Below are positions 1 to 6,899 of a DNA stretch of 9,318 nt, in pieces. The notes under the pieces were generated by a model, which did no database searches, was not told where the DNA came from, and saw only the letters and a list, made by a program, of their open reading frames with translations. Numbering within the stretch: the first letter of the stretch is position 1; each line of letters starts with the position of its first letter. Source of the stretch: CAYQTO01 sp964420455 (lineage in GTDB: Bacteria; Sumerlaeota; Sumerlaeia; SLMS01); NCBI GenBank assembly GCA_964420455.1, contig CAYQTO010000147.1, positions 1-9,318 on the forward strand, given 5' to 3'. Made by a program: the position numbers and the translations under genes.

Positions 1-1447
1 AGTAGTCGCCGCGGGGAAAGCGGGCGGTGCGGGGGTGGAAGGCCTGGCGCCAGTATCCGGCGACGCGGGACCAATAGCCGTGTGGGCGGCCGTGCTTGTG
101 GAAGACGCGGGCGATGGCGGCGTTGGCGTCGGCGATATCCACGCGATGGGGGGAAGACAGGTCGCCGAAGGGGCGGCCGGCCTGGCCCGGGTACCGCGCG
201 CGCATGGCATGGACCATCGGGCCGATGGCATGCCACCAGTCGACGCCGGGGAGTTCGCGCAGCAGCGCCTCGCAGACGACGAGCACGCCGAGGGCGCGGG
301 CCTGATCCTCGAAGCCCATCGGCTCGCCCTTCATGGTGAAGCCGATGGGGGTGCGGCCAAAGGTCCCGGCAATGTTGACGAGCGAGCGGGCGATCGACGC
401 GGCCTCCTGCGGCGCAATCGCCATCAGCAGCGGCATCTGTGTGCGGTACTGGTCCCACAAGGTGGAAAAGTCGAAATGGAGGTCGCGGTCGTCGGCGAAG
501 AAGGGGGAGTCGCCGGTGAAGTTCGCCGGCTTGAGGAGCGAGTGGTAGAGGGCGGTGGTGAAGACGGTGCGGCGCGCAGGGTCATCGATTTCGGCGTCGA
601 TGGACGCGAGGGCGTTGGCCCAGATGGCATCGGCGGTGGCGCGGGTTTCGGCAAAGGATCGGGCGGCGGCGCGATCCACCTCGGCCATTGCTCGGGCCCG
701 CGACCGCAGCGAGAACGCCACCCGGAGTTCGACGCGACGCATGTCGTCGGGAAAGTCGAGGAGCAGGCCGCCCTCGCCCCAGGGGCTCGCCACGGCTCCC
801 CCGGGAATTACCGCCACGGCGAAGTGAAAAGTCAGCCCGTCGGCGGTGAAGCTCCCGGCAATGCGGCTGTCCGCGACGACTTCGGCGTGGGAATCGGTCA
901 TGAAGGGTCGGCGGACGTTGACCCTGAGGCCACCGTGGGCCGGATCGATCACGACACAGCGCCGGCCCCCGCCGGGAAATGTATATCGATGCGCCACCGC
1001 GGCGGGCGAGACGCTGAGTTCCACGACAATGCCGTCCTCGACGAAGCGCGCCGTCTGGTAACCGGGGGCGGCGTGCTCGGCCTCGATCTCCCGCGGTTGC
1101 CCGATCCCCCCGCGGTCCGCGCTGTTCCACGGAATCACCCGCAAGTAATTATAGTAGGCGTCGATGGCGCCGGTGCCACTTTGCTGAAAGTGGGTGACCC
1201 CCTCGGCCATGGGTGCGGCAAACAGCCGCCCCGGCTGGCCCGAGTAGGAAGCCGTATAGACACCGTAGCCGGTCGGGTATCCGCCGCTGTACAATGTGGC
1301 CGACACGCGCCCGAAAGGCAGCGCCGCACCCGGGTGGCAATTGCCCACTTCCGCCTTGGGCCACCACCAGTGGCGGCTCAGGCGCCCCTCGCCCCGCCTC
1401 TCCGTGGCTCCCGTCCCCAGGAACGGATCCACCCATTCGGTCTTCAT
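1..1447 (-). CDS. Divergent GH92 exo-alpha-mannosidase-like protein (3' end beyond the window)
   Basis: Probable glycoside hydrolase of family GH92, which contains mainly calcium-dependent exo-alpha-mannosidases. Only the first 482 codons are seen; family members are usually 700-800 residues. The N-terminal beta-sandwich carries the family signatures VDPFLGTG (6-13), GNCHPGAALPFGRV (35-48) and HFQQSGTG (86-93). The (alpha/alpha)6 domain begins near 260 and shows LYHSLLKP (300-307) and STLWDQYRTQMPLL (328-341), matching the family's SLWDxYRxxxPL. A GEPMGFED stretch (374-381) lies about where the family has its catalytic glutamate, but the match is loose. Start: an in-frame TGA lies five codons upstream (1460-1462), none of the four intervening codons can initiate, and a GAGGAAAGG Shine-Dalgarno precedes the ATG. 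The protein begins directly at the domain with no signal peptide, so it is predicted to be cytoplasmic. It lies 12 bases after the SDR gene. The family call is good; alpha-mannoside as substrate is inference. Confidence 0.85.
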   Translation of the reverse strand, partial: MKTEWVDPFLGTGATERRGEGRLSRHWWWPKAEVGNCHPGAALPFGRVSATLYSGGYPTGYGVYTASYSGQPGRLFAAPMAEGVTHFQQSGTGAIDAYYNYLRVIPWNSADRGGIGQPREIEAEHAAPGYQTARFVEDGIVVELSVSPAAVAHRYTFPGGGRRCVVIDPAHGGLRVNVRRPFMTDSHAEVVADSRIAGSFTADGLTFHFAVAVIPGGAVASPWGEGGLLLDFPDDMRRVELRVAFSLRSRARAMAEVDRAAARSFAETRATADAIWANALASIDAEIDDPARRTVFTTALYHSLLKPANFTGDSPFFADDRDLHFDFSTLWDQYRTQMPLLMAIAPQEAASIARSLVNIAGTFGRTPIGFTMKGEPMGFEDQARALGVLVVCEALLRELPGVDWWHAIGPMVHAMRARYPGQAGRPFGDLSSPHRVDIADANAAIARVFHKHGRPHGYWSRVAGYWRQAFHPRTARFPRGDY

Positions 1448-1452
1448 GGCGG

Positions 1453-1461
1453 CCTTTCCTC
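1453..1461 (-). promoter_or_regulatory. Shine-Dalgarno of the GH92 gene, overlapping the SDR stop codon
   Basis: On the minus strand this reads GAGGAAAGG. Its first bases lie within the TGA stop of the upstream SDR gene, and it ends five bases before the ATG at 1447. It supports that ATG as the start and suggests that ribosomes finishing the SDR gene can reinitiate here. Confidence 0.7.
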
Positions 1462-2299
1462 AGACGCCGCTGAAGGCGGAAAAGCCTCCATCGACGGGAA
1501 TCACGGTACCAGTGACGAAGGCGCTCGCGTCGGAGGCGAGCCAAACGGTCGCCCCCACGAGGTCCTCCGGGCTGCCAAAGCGGCGCGCGGGGGTGTGCGA
1601 AACGATCGTCCGCCCCCGTTCCGTCAAGGAACCGTCTTCATTGGTTAGCAGGAAACGGTTCTGCTCCGTGAGGAAAAAGCCGGGGGCAATCGCGTTCACC
1701 CGAATCGGCGCCCCGAGGTCCTGAAGAAAATGCACGGCGAGCCATTTCGTGAGGTTGTCGACGGCGGCCTTGGACGCGCCGTACCCCACGACGCGGGTCA
1801 GCGGACGGAGGGCGGCCATGGACGAGACGTTGACGACGCTCGAGGGTTGGCCGTGCGCGGCCATGCCCGCCCCAAAGGCCTGCACCGGCAGGATTGTCCC
1901 CGCGAACAGGTTGAGGTCCACCACGCCCCGGAGCGCCTCCGGCGGCGCGTCGAAGAACCGTTGGCCCGGACCCACCGTTGCCTCCTTCACGTTGCCCCCC
2001 GCCGCGTTGACAAGAATCCGGACAGGGCCCAGCCGCGCTTCGATCTCCTCCGCCGCGGCCGCCAAGGCCCCCGCATCCAGGCAGTCGCACGCCACCGCCA
2101 TCGCCTCCGAGCTCGTCTCGGACAACGCCTCGCGGGCCCGGGCGAGCTTCTCCTCGCTGCGCCCGATCACGGCTACCCGCGCGCCCGCCCGCGCCAGCCC
2201 TGCCGCGATCTCCCCACCGAGCACGCCCGTCCCCCCGGTGACCACCGCCGTTCTCCCCGCGAGGGAAAACAACCCCGAAAGGAACTCCCCGCCGCTCAT
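1460..2299 (-). CDS. uxuB: SDR-family D-mannonate oxidoreductase (fructuronate reductase)
   Basis: Predicted cytoplasmic NAD(H)-dependent short-chain dehydrogenase that interconverts D-fructuronate and D-mannonate (EC 1.1.1.57). At 279 residues it has the SDR type seen in Bacillus UxuB/YjmF, not the long-chain E. coli UxuB. Visible SDR elements are the cofactor loop TGGTGVLG (21-28), NAAGG (98-102), the DLN asparagine (130), serine of NVSSM (157-161), the catalytic YGASK (173-177) and the post-catalytic IAPGFF (204-209). The stretches TEQNRFLL (211-218) and the C-terminal PVDGGFSAFSGV (268-279) are typical of this subgroup. The start at 2299 overlaps the uxaC stop as ATGA and has a GAGGTG ribosome site. 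A longer in-frame opening up to 2581 would run through uxaC and is not used. The neighbours uxaC and uxaE make its substrate fructuronate. A KduD-like or other sugar-acid SDR is the alternative. Confidence 0.9.
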   Translation of the reverse strand: MSGGEFLSGLFSLAGRTAVVTGGTGVLGGEIAAGLARAGARVAVIGRSEEKLARAREALSETSSEAMAVACDCLDAGALAAAAEEIEARLGPVRILVNAAGGNVKEATVGPGQRFFDAPPEALRGVVDLNLFAGTILPVQAFGAGMAAHGQPSSVVNVSSMAALRPLTRVVGYGASKAAVDNLTKWLAVHFLQDLGAPIRVNAIAPGFFLTEQNRFLLTNEDGSLTERGRTIVSHTPARRFGSPEDLVGATVWLASDASAFVTGTVIPVDGGFSAFSGV

Positions 2300-3738
2300 G
2301 CCGGCACCTCTGCCGGGCGCGTGAACCCGAAGTAGTCCTTCGCATTGCGGTAACAAACCCGCTCCACCAGGTCCCCCGACAGCGCGAGGTCCCCGGGCAG
2401 CAGGCCCGCCTCGATGTCGCGTCCCATGATGTCGCACAACAAACGGCGAAAGTACTCGTGACGTGAGTAGGAGACGAACGACCTCGAATCCGTAAGCATG
2501 CCGACGAACCGGTACAGCAAGCCCATGTTCGACAGTGCCTCGATCTGGCGGATCATGCCGTCGCGCTGGTCGTTGAACCACCAGCCCGACCCGAACTGCA
2601 TCTTGCCGGGGACGGAGCCGTCCTGAAAGTTGCCGATCATGGTGGCGATCATCTCGTTGTCGGCGGGGTTCAGATTGTAGAGGATCGTCCGGGGGAGTTC
2701 GTTCGTGCAGTCGAGCCGGTCGAGGAGGCGCGCGAGAGCCTTGGCGTACGGGAAGTCACCGATGGAATCAAACCCGGTGTCGGGGCCGAGGCGCCGGAAA
2801 AGGCGGGTGTTGTTGTTGCGGATCGCGCCGAGGTGGAACTGCTGGGTCCAGCCGAGGCGTGCGTAGAGGCGGCCAAGTTCGTGGAGGAAGGCGGACCGCA
2901 GCCGGCGGCCGGCGGCCTCCTCGATTGCCCCGCCCCCCCGCAGCGTCGCGAAGGCCCCGCTCACCTCCGTGGCCGTATAGACATCGGCATACGGCTCCTC
3001 GATGCCGTGATCCGACAGGACGCAGCCATGGAGGGCGAAGAAGCCGGCGCGGTCCTCGAGCGCGGCCATCGCCTCGTCGAACGTCCGGATGTCGCGCCCG
3101 GAGGCGGCGGAAAGCCGGTTGATGTACTCGTTCCAGGTTGCCGGGTCCTGCGTTGCCAGCACCTTGTCCGGCCGGAAGGCGGGCAGCATGACAAAGCCCG
3201 GGTCTTCCTTTTCGGCGAGCAGCGCCCGGTGATGGCGCAGGTCGTCCGCCGGGTCGTCCGTCGTGCAGACGACCTCCACACGGAACTGACGCAGGAGTCC
3301 TCGCGGACTGAAGGCCGGCTCCCGGAGCTTCTCGTTGCAGGTGTCCCAGATCTCCCTCGCCGTCGTCCCATCCAGCAGCCTGCCGTTGATGCCGAACGGC
3401 TTTGCCAGTTCCATGTGGGTCCAGTGATAGAGCGGGTTGCGGAGCGTGGCGGGGACCGTTTCCGCGTACTTGAGGAACTTCTCCCAGGGGGTCGCATCGC
3501 CCGTCACGTAGTGCTCGTCGACGCCGTTGGTGCGCATGGCCCGCCACTTGTAGTGGTCGCCGGCGAGCCAGAGGTGCGTCAGGTCGCGGAAGGGGCGGTC
3601 CTCCGCGATGGCGTCCGGCGGCAGGTGGCAGTGATAGTCGATGACCGGCTGCGGCTCGGCATACTGTCTATAAAGCTGTACGGCGGTGTCGTTCGAGAGA
3701 AGGAAGTTCTCGTCGAGGAAGCGTCGCGTCTGCTGCAT
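2296..3738 (-). CDS. uxaC: Glucuronate/galacturonate isomerase UxaC
   Basis: Uronate isomerase (EC 5.3.1.12), a cytoplasmic enzyme of the amidohydrolase-related superfamily. It converts D-glucuronate to D-fructuronate and D-galacturonate to D-tagaturonate. The 480 residues are close to the 470 of E. coli UxaC and align along the whole length. The metal-site DYHCHL with its HxH pair is at 34-39. GDHYKWRAMRTNG (60-72), NPLYHWTHME (101-110), TTDDP (159-163), FHLGAIRNNN (301-310), PGKMQFGSGWWFNDQ (377-391) and LTDSRSFVSYSRHEYFRR (415-432) are all nearly invariant in the family. The start at 3738 is fixed: the preceding codons are TAA (stop of uxaE) then GTC, so no longer form exists. The ribosome site is weak, which suggests coupling to translation of uxaE. 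The stop overlaps the SDR start. The first 25 codons are less GC-rich than the rest, with two TAT codons and an AGA. Confidence 0.98.
   Translation of the reverse strand: MQQTRRFLDENFLLSNDTAVQLYRQYAEPQPVIDYHCHLPPDAIAEDRPFRDLTHLWLAGDHYKWRAMRTNGVDEHYVTGDATPWEKFLKYAETVPATLRNPLYHWTHMELAKPFGINGRLLDGTTAREIWDTCNEKLREPAFSPRGLLRQFRVEVVCTTDDPADDLRHHRALLAEKEDPGFVMLPAFRPDKVLATQDPATWNEYINRLSAASGRDIRTFDEAMAALEDRAGFFALHGCVLSDHGIEEPYADVYTATEVSGAFATLRGGGAIEEAAGRRLRSAFLHELGRLYARLGWTQQFHLGAIRNNNTRLFRRLGPDTGFDSIGDFPYAKALARLLDRLDCTNELPRTILYNLNPADNEMIATMIGNFQDGSVPGKMQFGSGWWFNDQRDGMIRQIEALSNMGLLYRFVGMLTDSRSFVSYSRHEYFRRLLCDIMGRDIEAGLLPGDLALSGDLVERVCYRNAKDYFGFTRPAEVPA
2305..2310 (-). promoter_or_regulatory. Shine-Dalgarno deciding the SDR start
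   Basis: Minus-strand GAGGTG lies five bases before the ATG at 2299, inside the last codons of uxaC. Together with the ATGA overlap it favours the 279-residue start over the longer in-frame opening. Confidence 0.55.
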
Positions 3739-3741
3739 GAC

Positions 3742-4989
3742 TTATCCGTCCAGGAAGATCGGCTTCAGGTGGCGGTCGTGGATGTTGGCGATGACGTTTT
3801 CGCGGACGACGTCGCGGTGGGTGTCGAGGGCGTGGAGGAACTCGTCGCCCATTTCCGCGGCGACCTTGTAGGCGACGTGGAGGGTCTGGCGGAAGCTCGG
3901 GTTGTAGCGCGGATTCGCCTGGTCGTGGCGCAGCGAATCCGCATAGGTGGCGCCGTCCCAGCCCGCGACCGTTGCGGGTTCCGGCAGCGCGTCCCGGCGG
4001 ATGTCCGTCACCGTGGCATAGGGGGCGACCAGCTCGTCGAAGCGGGCGTGCGCCTGCGTGTAGACCTCGCGGGCGATCCGCAGCCCGTCTCCTCCTGCCA
4101 GCGCGAGGCCCAGCAACTCCTCCAGCCAGGTCGTTCCCGCCGTCTTGACGTGGATGCCCGCGTCGACCCGGCGGATCTCCTCGCGGATGATCGGATACAG
4201 CGAAAACTTGTCGCTCCCGGAGTGGACACTGAGCTTGAGCGAGCGGGGGCAGCCGAACTCCTCGACGGCGAAGCGCACCACCGCGAGGTCGTCGGCGAAC
4301 TCGCGCCGGAACGCGGCGAGGTCGCCCACGTAGTCGACCCCCTTGTTGAAACGACCGGAGAACTTCGGCGCGATCGTCTGCACCGGAACCATCTCCCACG
4401 AGAGCAGGTGCAGGATGACGAGGAGCTCCGCGGGTGTCTGGGCCCGCTCCGTCTCGTCCATCGAAACCTCGACGATGAAGGGCTCCTCGCGCTTGTCGCG
4501 GATATATCGATAGACACGACCGGCCTCGCGTACCGCGTGCAGATAGTGCGTTGCCGTGCGCTCCACCTCCTCGGCGGTGAGGGTGATCGGCTCGTCGCGG
4601 TTCGGGAGGCTGACGCGTCGCGCGAGGGTCTTCCCCTTGTCCATGTAGGCGGAAAGGCCGTCGGGGTCCGGCGGCTTGCCGATGGCGTCCGCCACATCGA
4701 TGGTGAAGAAGTCGCTGCAGGCGAGGAACGGATCGACGGTGGTCAGGCCAATGTGATCCGCATCGACGTGGTAGGGGCGGTTCCAGCCGGCGGCGGCCAC
4801 GGCCGCGTCGGCCCGCTCGCGAACAGCGGCCGGGTCGCTGCCCACGGTCTTGTGTTCGCGGTTCGACTTGTTCCAGACGGGGGCAACCGGCGCACCGGCA
4901 GCGTGGGCCATGCGGATCGCCTCCAGCTGTGCTCCGGCCTCCCGGCCAAAGCGGTCTCCCACCCCAAAGCTAAACGGCTCGATCTTCAT
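3742..4989 (-). CDS. uxaE: Tagaturonate/fructuronate epimerase, UxaE type
   Basis: Predicted D-tagaturonate 3-epimerase (EC 5.1.2.7), converting tagaturonate from galacturonate into fructuronate, so that galacturonate joins the glucuronate branch. The activity is known from the UxaE of Thermotoga. The 415-residue protein shows blocks I associate with that family: PVWNKSNREHKTVG (37-50), HVDADHIGL (74-82), KFSGRFNKGVDYVGD (209-223), LKLSVHSGSDKFSLYP (251-266), HVKTAGTTWLEELLGLA (280-296) and RYNPSFRQTLHVAYKVA (361-377). Several His, Asp and Glu residues in these blocks are candidate metal ligands. The start at 4989 is preceded by GGAAGGA seven bases away, and it overlaps the stop of the dehydrogenase gene as ATGA. 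It ends three bases before uxaC. There is no signal peptide. Position beside uxaC and the fructuronate reductase strongly supports the role; activity is not proven by sequence alone. Confidence 0.92.
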   Translation of the reverse strand: MKIEPFSFGVGDRFGREAGAQLEAIRMAHAAGAPVAPVWNKSNREHKTVGSDPAAVRERADAAVAAAGWNRPYHVDADHIGLTTVDPFLACSDFFTIDVADAIGKPPDPDGLSAYMDKGKTLARRVSLPNRDEPITLTAEEVERTATHYLHAVREAGRVYRYIRDKREEPFIVEVSMDETERAQTPAELLVILHLLSWEMVPVQTIAPKFSGRFNKGVDYVGDLAAFRREFADDLAVVRFAVEEFGCPRSLKLSVHSGSDKFSLYPIIREEIRRVDAGIHVKTAGTTWLEELLGLALAGGDGLRIAREVYTQAHARFDELVAPYATVTDIRRDALPEPATVAGWDGATYADSLRHDQANPRYNPSFRQTLHVAYKVAAEMGDEFLHALDTHRDVVRENVIANIHDRHLKPIFLDG

Positions 4990-6107
4990 GCGGGTGTCCT
5001 TCCATCGGTGTTGGCTGTGGCGCGAACCGGTTCGGGAATGGCTGGCCGTGAGGCAATGTCGAGCGAGGTGCGCTCCGCCGCCGCACGCAGCAGCGCGTCC
5101 ATCACCTCGAGGACGTGGAGGGCGACGTCGCCGTTGGCCAGGTGGGGGCGTCCCTCGCGGATCGCCTCGGCCATGTCCAGCAGGCCGATCCCGCGCCGGT
5201 TGTTGCGCAGGGGCGCCGTCGGGTCCACCGTCCGCCAGCGGCGGTCCTCCTGCCCGGCCGTATAGACATCCACGTCGCCATCAAAGTTGTTCGGGTCGGG
5301 GACCGCAAGGCTCCCCTCGGTGCCGTGGATTTCGATCCGTGGGAGGCGCGACCGCCACGTGTCGAACGACATGACGAGCTGCGCCACGGCGCCATTCGTG
5401 AACTCGAGCAGGCCGGTCACGTGGGTTTCGACCTCCACGGGGATCGACGCCCCCTTGCGTGGCCCGGCGCCCATGGTTCGCGTCTCGAACGCGCGGGACG
5501 ACATGGCCACTACCCGGGCCACCGGGGCCTTGATCAGATAGACAAGCGCCGTGAGGTAATACGGGCCCATGTCGAGGAGCGGGCCGCCCCCGGGGGCGTA
5601 GTAGAATTCCGCGCTCGTGTGCCATCCTTCCGGCCCGTGGCTTACCATCGCGGCGCTGGCCGAGACCGGTCGTCCGATCTCGCCCGATTCCACCACCGCG
5701 CGCGCCGTCTGGATTCCGCGGCCCATGAACGTGTCCGGCGCAGACCCCACGCGCACCCCCGCCTTCGTCGCCGCCTCCATGAGCGACCTGCCCTCCGCCA
5801 GGGTCGCCGTCAGCGGCTTCTCCGTATAGACGTGGCGTCCGGCGCGGACCGCCTCCATCGAGACGTCGAAGTGCGCCGCCGGAATCGTCAGGTTCAGCAC
5901 GATCTCCACGTCGGGGTGGGCGCAGACCGCCGCCGGGTCCACCACCTCGGGGATGCCGTACCTGGCTGCCTGTTCCTCTGCCGCCTCGCGCCGCAGGTCG
6001 CCGCACGCCACCAGCCGGATTTCCGGATACTCGCGCAACGCCTCCAGGTAAGCATTGCTGATGATGCCGCAACCAATCACGCCGACGCCGGTCGGGGAGG
6101 TGCTCAT
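4986..6107 (-). CDS. Gfo/Idh/MocA family NAD(P)-dependent sugar dehydrogenase
   Basis: Predicted cytoplasmic oxidoreductase of 373 residues; the family oxidises or reduces hydroxyls of sugars, cyclitols or glycosides. The N-terminal Rossmann fold has GVGVIGCGIISNAY (7-20), with an acidic D37 at the end of strand two, where an acidic residue often favours NAD. The EKP catalytic lysine motif is at 96-98 (K97). The C-terminal domain contains GGGPLLDMGPYY (173-184). Here the usual histidine of the DxGxH motif is replaced, leaving Y183/Y184 nearby, a known but little-studied variant. EIHGTEGSL (259-267) is also typical. The start at 6107 overlaps the TIM-barrel stop as ATGA and has AAGGGAG seven bases upstream; the same frame stays open to 7025, but the extra part runs through the neighbouring genes. 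There is no signal peptide. Pairing with the TIM barrel suggests a joint pathway. The substrate is unknown; it could act on a uronate, a glycoside or a cyclitol. Confidence 0.93.
   Translation of the reverse strand: MSTSPTGVGVIGCGIISNAYLEALREYPEIRLVACGDLRREAAEEQAARYGIPEVVDPAAVCAHPDVEIVLNLTIPAAHFDVSMEAVRAGRHVYTEKPLTATLAEGRSLMEAATKAGVRVGSAPDTFMGRGIQTARAVVESGEIGRPVSASAAMVSHGPEGWHTSAEFYYAPGGGPLLDMGPYYLTALVYLIKAPVARVVAMSSRAFETRTMGAGPRKGASIPVEVETHVTGLLEFTNGAVAQLVMSFDTWRSRLPRIEIHGTEGSLAVPDPNNFDGDVDVYTAGQEDRRWRTVDPTAPLRNNRRGIGLLDMAEAIREGRPHLANGDVALHVLEVMDALLRAAAERTSLDIASRPAIPEPVRATANTDGRTPA
4997..5003 (-). promoter_or_regulatory. Shine-Dalgarno of uxaE
   Basis: Minus-strand GGAAGGA ends seven bases before the uxaE ATG at 4989 and lies in the 3' end of the dehydrogenase gene. 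It is a strong site, and may explain how the epimerase is translated well despite lying mid-operon. Confidence 0.6.
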
Positions 6108-6883
6108 GGGGTGGCTCCCTTCAGGTGCGTGGCTTTCAGCCACTCGGCGCTCTGGCGGACGGAATCCAGCGGGTCGCCCGGGGTTGTGTCCTGCTCGACG
6201 ATGTACCACTCGACGCCGGCGCCGACCGCGGCACGGAAGATGCCGTCCCAGTCGAGGTTCCCCGCGCCCATCTCCGCGAAGGCCGGCTTCGTCTCCGCGT
6301 CCACCTGGTAGTCCTTGAGGTGGAGGAGCGGCACCCGGCCCGCCAGCCGTTCGAGCCACGCGACCGGGCTGCCCCCGCCAAACTGTACCCAGTAGGTGTC
6401 CAGCTCGAAGGCGAGCGCCGTCGCCGGGATCTCTTCCGCCAGCCAGTCCATCAGGGTCCGCCCGTCCAGACGGCGGAACTCGTGGTGGTGGTTGTGGTAG
6501 CACAACTGGATGCCGGCGGCGGCGAGGATCTCGCCCGCGTTGGCAATCCCGGCGATCCATTCGCGCAGGTCCGCCGTCGAGTCGATCCTGCGGTGGGGGA
6601 ATGGATAGACAAGGCGGCTGACGCCGAGGGCCCGGGCCTTCGCAACGAGGGAGGCGGGGTCGGAAACGATCGTGGCGCCGTTGCAGTGGGACGAGACGAT
6701 GCGCAGGCCGTGGCGGTCCGCGACCGTGCGCAGCGTGGCATCGTCCATCGACTCCACGCCGCAGACCTCGACCGCCGCGTAGCCGAAGGATTTCAGCGTG
6801 CCCAAGATCCGGTCCGTCGCATCGGCGGACGTGGTCTGGCTCCGCAGCGTGTAGGTGATCGCCGCGAGTTGGGAGGCATCCAT
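6104..6883 (-). CDS. Sugar-phosphate isomerase/epimerase family TIM barrel (xylose-isomerase-like)
   Basis: A 259-residue single-domain TIM barrel of the AP-endonuclease-2/xylose-isomerase-like superfamily (IolE, IolI, tagatose-3-epimerase and 3-keto-glycoside lyases belong here). Metal-site candidates follow the family order: E135 in YHNHHHEF (129-136), D162 in FELDTYWV (159-166), H188 in LLHLKDY (186-192) and E230 in YIVEQD (227-232). The early barrel strands give VEVCGVE (38-44) and SSHCNG (64-69). The C-terminal SVRQSAEWLK (241-250) is typical. Start at 6883: AAGGA lies 11 bases upstream, overlapping the stop of the preceding gene. The opening to 7549 in the same frame is a shadow of that gene. 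No signal peptide; cytoplasmic. It overlaps the dehydrogenase by ATGA, so the two are probably made in similar amounts and act on the same molecule. Which sugar is isomerised, epimerised or cleaved cannot be read from sequence. Confidence 0.9.
   Translation of the reverse strand: MDASQLAAITYTLRSQTTSADATDRILGTLKSFGYAAVEVCGVESMDDATLRTVADRHGLRIVSSHCNGATIVSDPASLVAKARALGVSRLVYPFPHRRIDSTADLREWIAGIANAGEILAAAGIQLCYHNHHHEFRRLDGRTLMDWLAEEIPATALAFELDTYWVQFGGGSPVAWLERLAGRVPLLHLKDYQVDAETKPAFAEMGAGNLDWDGIFRAAVGAGVEWYIVEQDTTPGDPLDSVRQSAEWLKATHLKGATP
6115..6121 (-). promoter_or_regulatory. Shine-Dalgarno deciding the dehydrogenase start
   Basis: Minus-strand AAGGGAG lies seven bases before the ATG at 6107. 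With the ATGA overlap and the Rossmann motif only seven residues in, it settles the start against the much longer in-frame opening to 7025. Confidence 0.65.
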
Positions 6884-6894
6884 GTTGGGTCGTG

Positions 6895-6899
6895 TCCTT
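6895..6899 (-). promoter_or_regulatory. Shine-Dalgarno of the TIM-barrel gene
   Basis: Minus-strand AAGGA overlaps the TAA stop of the phosphorylase-like gene and lies 11 bases before the ATG at 6883. The spacing is slightly long. It supports the 259-residue start. Confidence 0.5.

Noticed and set aside
35..1648. A 537-codon open frame on the plus strand.
   Set aside because: It is antisense to the GH92 gene and the end of the SDR gene. The composition is rich in Gly, Arg and Ala with no domain signature, and the minus-strand frame has clear GH92 motifs.
1460..2581. A longer 373-residue form of the SDR protein.
   Set aside because: The extra 94 residues are out-of-frame uxaC sequence with no SDR character. 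The ATG at 2299 has a ribosome site and the cofactor loop begins about 20 residues later, as usual.
2833..5265. An 810-codon open frame on the plus strand.
   Set aside because: It runs antisense to uxaC, uxaE and the dehydrogenase, whose products match known families along their lengths. Its translation is low-complexity in Arg, Gly, Val and Ala with no recognisable domain. Long antisense frames are common in GC-rich coding DNA.
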